A DNA stretch of 43,477 nt, taken from assembly GCF_001401805.1 (NCBI RefSeq), contig NZ_LKDW01000035.1, positions 1 through 43,477 on the forward strand. The letters run 5' to 3'. Shown here piece by piece: positions 42,273 through 43,477 of the stretch. The stretch comes from Pseudoalteromonas sp. P1-25 (GTDB taxonomy: Bacteria > Pseudomonadota > Gammaproteobacteria > Enterobacterales > Alteromonadaceae). The notes below the pieces were generated by a model, which saw only the letters and a list, made by a program, of their open reading frames with translations, did not search any database and was not told where the DNA came from. The stretch's first letter is position 1; each line of letters opens with the position of its first letter. Position numbers and translations under genes: made by a program.

Positions 42273-42704
42273 TTAGGCCGCTGTGGCTGTTTTTGCCTTG
42301 TGTACACATGGGCGATTAGTAAGCTGTGCAGCGCGGTGGTAAATATCGTGTGCATTAGGTTCATCACACTGCGTACCGCTAAGTGTATCCATTAATGCAA
42401 CCACTATAATTGCTGGTACTTGGCAGCAGTATTCATCAAGTACGGCCTCGGTTGTTTGTGCATCTACATGACAAAGCGGGTGGTCTTTACGCTGGTATGC
42501 ATGCAGTAGCGTATCTACTTCTAAAATGTCATCGGGCTGGTGCTTTGTTTTACGGCATTTACAACCAAACTCGTCAACCAAGGTCGCAAGTGCTTGGTAT
42601 GTCTCTGCGGTATTGGTTTTAGTGCATAACTGCTGGGTAATAAACTGATGTAAATTAGCATCAATAAATAACCCGTCTTGTTGTGTGAAGCTTGATGTTG
42701 TCAT
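42273..42704 (-). CDS. Hypothetical Cys-rich soluble protein
   Basis: 143-residue protein with no family I recognise. It lacks a signal peptide or membrane helix other than a mildly hydrophobic VPAIIVVALMDTL. Eight cysteines, most in the second half (FGCKCRK, HPLCHVD, EYCCQVP, TQCDEP, RPCVHK), plus several His residues, suggest metal binding. ATG 42704 has AAGAG 9 nt upstream; the ATG at 42710 is a possible alternative but too close to that site. Convergent with icd (12 nt between stops). Confidence 0.65.
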   Translation of the reverse strand: MTTSSFTQQDGLFIDANLHQFITQQLCTKTNTAETYQALATLVDEFGCKCRKTKHQPDDILEVDTLLHAYQRKDHPLCHVDAQTTEAVLDEYCCQVPAIIVVALMDTLSGTQCDEPNAHDIYHRAAQLTNRPCVHKAKTATAA

Positions 42705-42710
42705 AATCAT

Positions 42711-43014
42711 TACTCTTAGTTTGTTGGCTTAACTTCACTTTAGCGCTAAGTGTATTATTTATGAAATTGTTGTTTTCAATAACTGATATTGATTTTATCA
42801 ATAGTAAATGAAAGCTTACTAAAACTCACCTAGCATGCTTAATTAAAGTGGTGCAAAAACCTATAAAAATGCACAAAACTGGGACACACTAAATAATAGT
42901 TAAAAGCATAATTTAACTAGGTGTTTGATTTTAAATGTTTTTTATTTATGTGGAGGATTGGCATCAAGGTTGCTAAATATAAAGGGTAGGGTTCACTCCT
43001 ATTTCTACGATTTC
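42711..43014. other. Intergenic region, no gene recognised, ending in a strong terminator
   Basis: About 300 bp of AT-rich DNA. No reading frame with a ribosome site and a plausible length is present on the plus strand, yet the strongest terminator of the area follows on that strand. GTGGAGGATTGG (about 42949-42960) looks like a ribosome site but leads only to frames that stop after about ten codons. Confidence 0.4.
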
Positions 43015-43065
43015 AAAAGCGCCATGGTATTTTCCCAAAGTTGAATACCATGGCGCTTTTTTATT
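43015..43065. terminator. 17-bp perfect-stem terminator
   Basis: AAAAGCGCCATGGTATT pairs exactly with AATACCATGGCGCTTTT across a 12-nt loop; the plus strand continues TTATTTTT. On the minus strand it lies directly after the zinc-ribbon gene stop (43067) with a shorter T-run, so it can serve that gene and possibly an unrecognised plus-strand transcript. Confidence 0.85.
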
Positions 43066-43066
43066 T

Positions 43067-43312
43067 TTAAAAGAGCAATACGCATATAATGGTTGTGATA
43101 AAAACGACGAAATAAAGTTTATGATGCCAGTTTTTCTTATAATTTTTTCGATACTGTTTGATCATAATATCAACATCGTCTTTTGAAAAAACATGTTCAC
43201 ATCGGTAGCACTCTTGTATACCTTTTTTAATAAACGCACCACATTTTATACATCTATAAATATAGCTAAGGCGGCTGTCGCACAGGTAAGGATATTCTTT
43301 TTTATTCTTCAT
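43067..43312 (-). CDS. Small zinc-ribbon membrane protein
   Basis: 81-residue protein with one zinc ribbon, YRCIKCGAFIKKGIQECYRCEHVF (two CxxC pairs), then a basic segment (IMIKQYRKNYKKNWHHK) and a C-terminal hydrophobic helix (LYFVVFITTIICVLLF), so it is tail-anchored with the ribbon on the cytoplasmic side. No named family. It lies just left of the IS element; composition is AT-rich compared with its neighbours, hinting at acquired DNA. Confidence 0.65.
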   Translation of the reverse strand: MKNKKEYPYLCDSRLSYIYRCIKCGAFIKKGIQECYRCEHVFSKDDVDIMIKQYRKNYKKNWHHKLYFVVFITTIICVLLF

Positions 43313-43388
43313 AATTGTTATTCATGTAAGCTTCTTTTTTGCTTTACTATTTTTTCTATGCCGTGCGCGACGGTTATACACCCTAAAC

Positions 43389-43477
43389 TGTAACTCCCCC
43401 AAAAAATGAAACAGTTCATAAGTAGAATTTTCCATTAACGAAAATAGGAAAATTTACGATGAGAAAAAGCAAATTCA
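43389..43477 (+). mobile_element. Left end of an IS3-family insertion sequence, cut by the window edge
   Basis: From TGTAACTCCCCC the sequence has the style of an IS3-family terminal repeat (TG start, GC-rich patch, GAAACAGTTCAT), and 70 bp later a transposase reading frame begins in the manner of OrfA. The boundary base is estimated; the right end, target duplication and orfB lie beyond the window. Confidence 0.75.
43459..43477 (+). CDS. IS3-family transposase OrfA, first codons only
   Basis: ATG AGA AAA AGC AAA TTC gives MRKSKF, the standard opening of IS3-group OrfA proteins (helix-turn-helix, MRKSKFTETQI-like). TAGGAAAA lies about 10 nt upstream. Only six residues lie in the window, so the call rests on the start, the ribosome site and the adjacent terminal repeat. 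Confidence 0.7.

Noticed and set aside
42949..43020. Possible tRNA or tRNA fragment (GGGTTCACTCC resembles a T-arm)
   Set aside because: No acceptor, D or anticodon arms fold at the required spacing, and CCA is far from the T-arm-like piece.

Overview
The window reads as a chromosomal segment of a marine gammaproteobacterium, most likely Pseudoalteromonas. I infer this from the protein character (an ExoP-like GH3 glucosidase lipoprotein, a DUF2987 protein next to Bax, a fused TrpCF), from the moderately low GC content and AT-rich intergenic DNA, and from family-level recognition only; no search was run. Most of it is ordinary core genome with a few decayed genes, intergenic repeats and, at the right edge, the start of an IS3-family insertion sequence.

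Layout. 1-363: a truncated copy of an intergenic repeat and a strong hairpin. 364-5626: a periplasmic PQQ sugar dehydrogenase, a DesC/DesB-type desaturase operon behind two FabR-like palindromes, a branched-chain aminotransferase, and the C-terminal stub of a TonB-dependent receptor. 5671-9066: Mpo1-like protein, dGTPase-like HD hydrolase, Bax glucosaminidase and a DUF2987 protein. 9167-17305: a beta-glucoside/beta-glucan oligosaccharide locus (LacI-type regulator, GPH symporter and GH1 beta-glucosidase on the minus strand; FucP-like symporter and GH3 exo-glucosidase lipoprotein on the plus strand). One LacI-type operator lies between the two arms, and a 269-bp MITE-like repeat sits between that operator and the plus-strand arm. 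17356-28352: diguanylate cyclase, SDR epimerase, AI-2E-type permease, a PepSY/PhoP-like/PhoQ-like/LprI-like operon, YciI, an NSS symporter, a CPBP protein, YciB, HU and a PfpI/DJ-1 protein.

28422-35376 is a complete tryptophan operon on the minus strand (trpE-G-D-CF-B-A). Its leader holds two consecutive attenuators: two separate short leader peptides, each with three Trp codons in a row, and each followed by its own intrinsic terminator. Divergent from it are trpH (PHP/RNase AM), yciO and scpA. Where scpB would be expected there is instead a frameshifted YceI remnant.

37965-43477 holds a solute-binding-like protein, a 55-codon small gene, an alpha/beta hydrolase, a gluzincin-like peptidase, an isocitrate dehydrogenase whose coenzyme-pocket residues differ from the NADP-type set, a Cys-rich orphan protein, a zinc-ribbon membrane protein, and the left end of an IS3-family element. 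No tRNA, rRNA, CRISPR array, prophage or recognisable defence island was seen. The most notable observations are the tandem trp attenuator, the atypical isocitrate dehydrogenase, and the inverted pair of repeat elements bracketing 0.25-13.2 kb.
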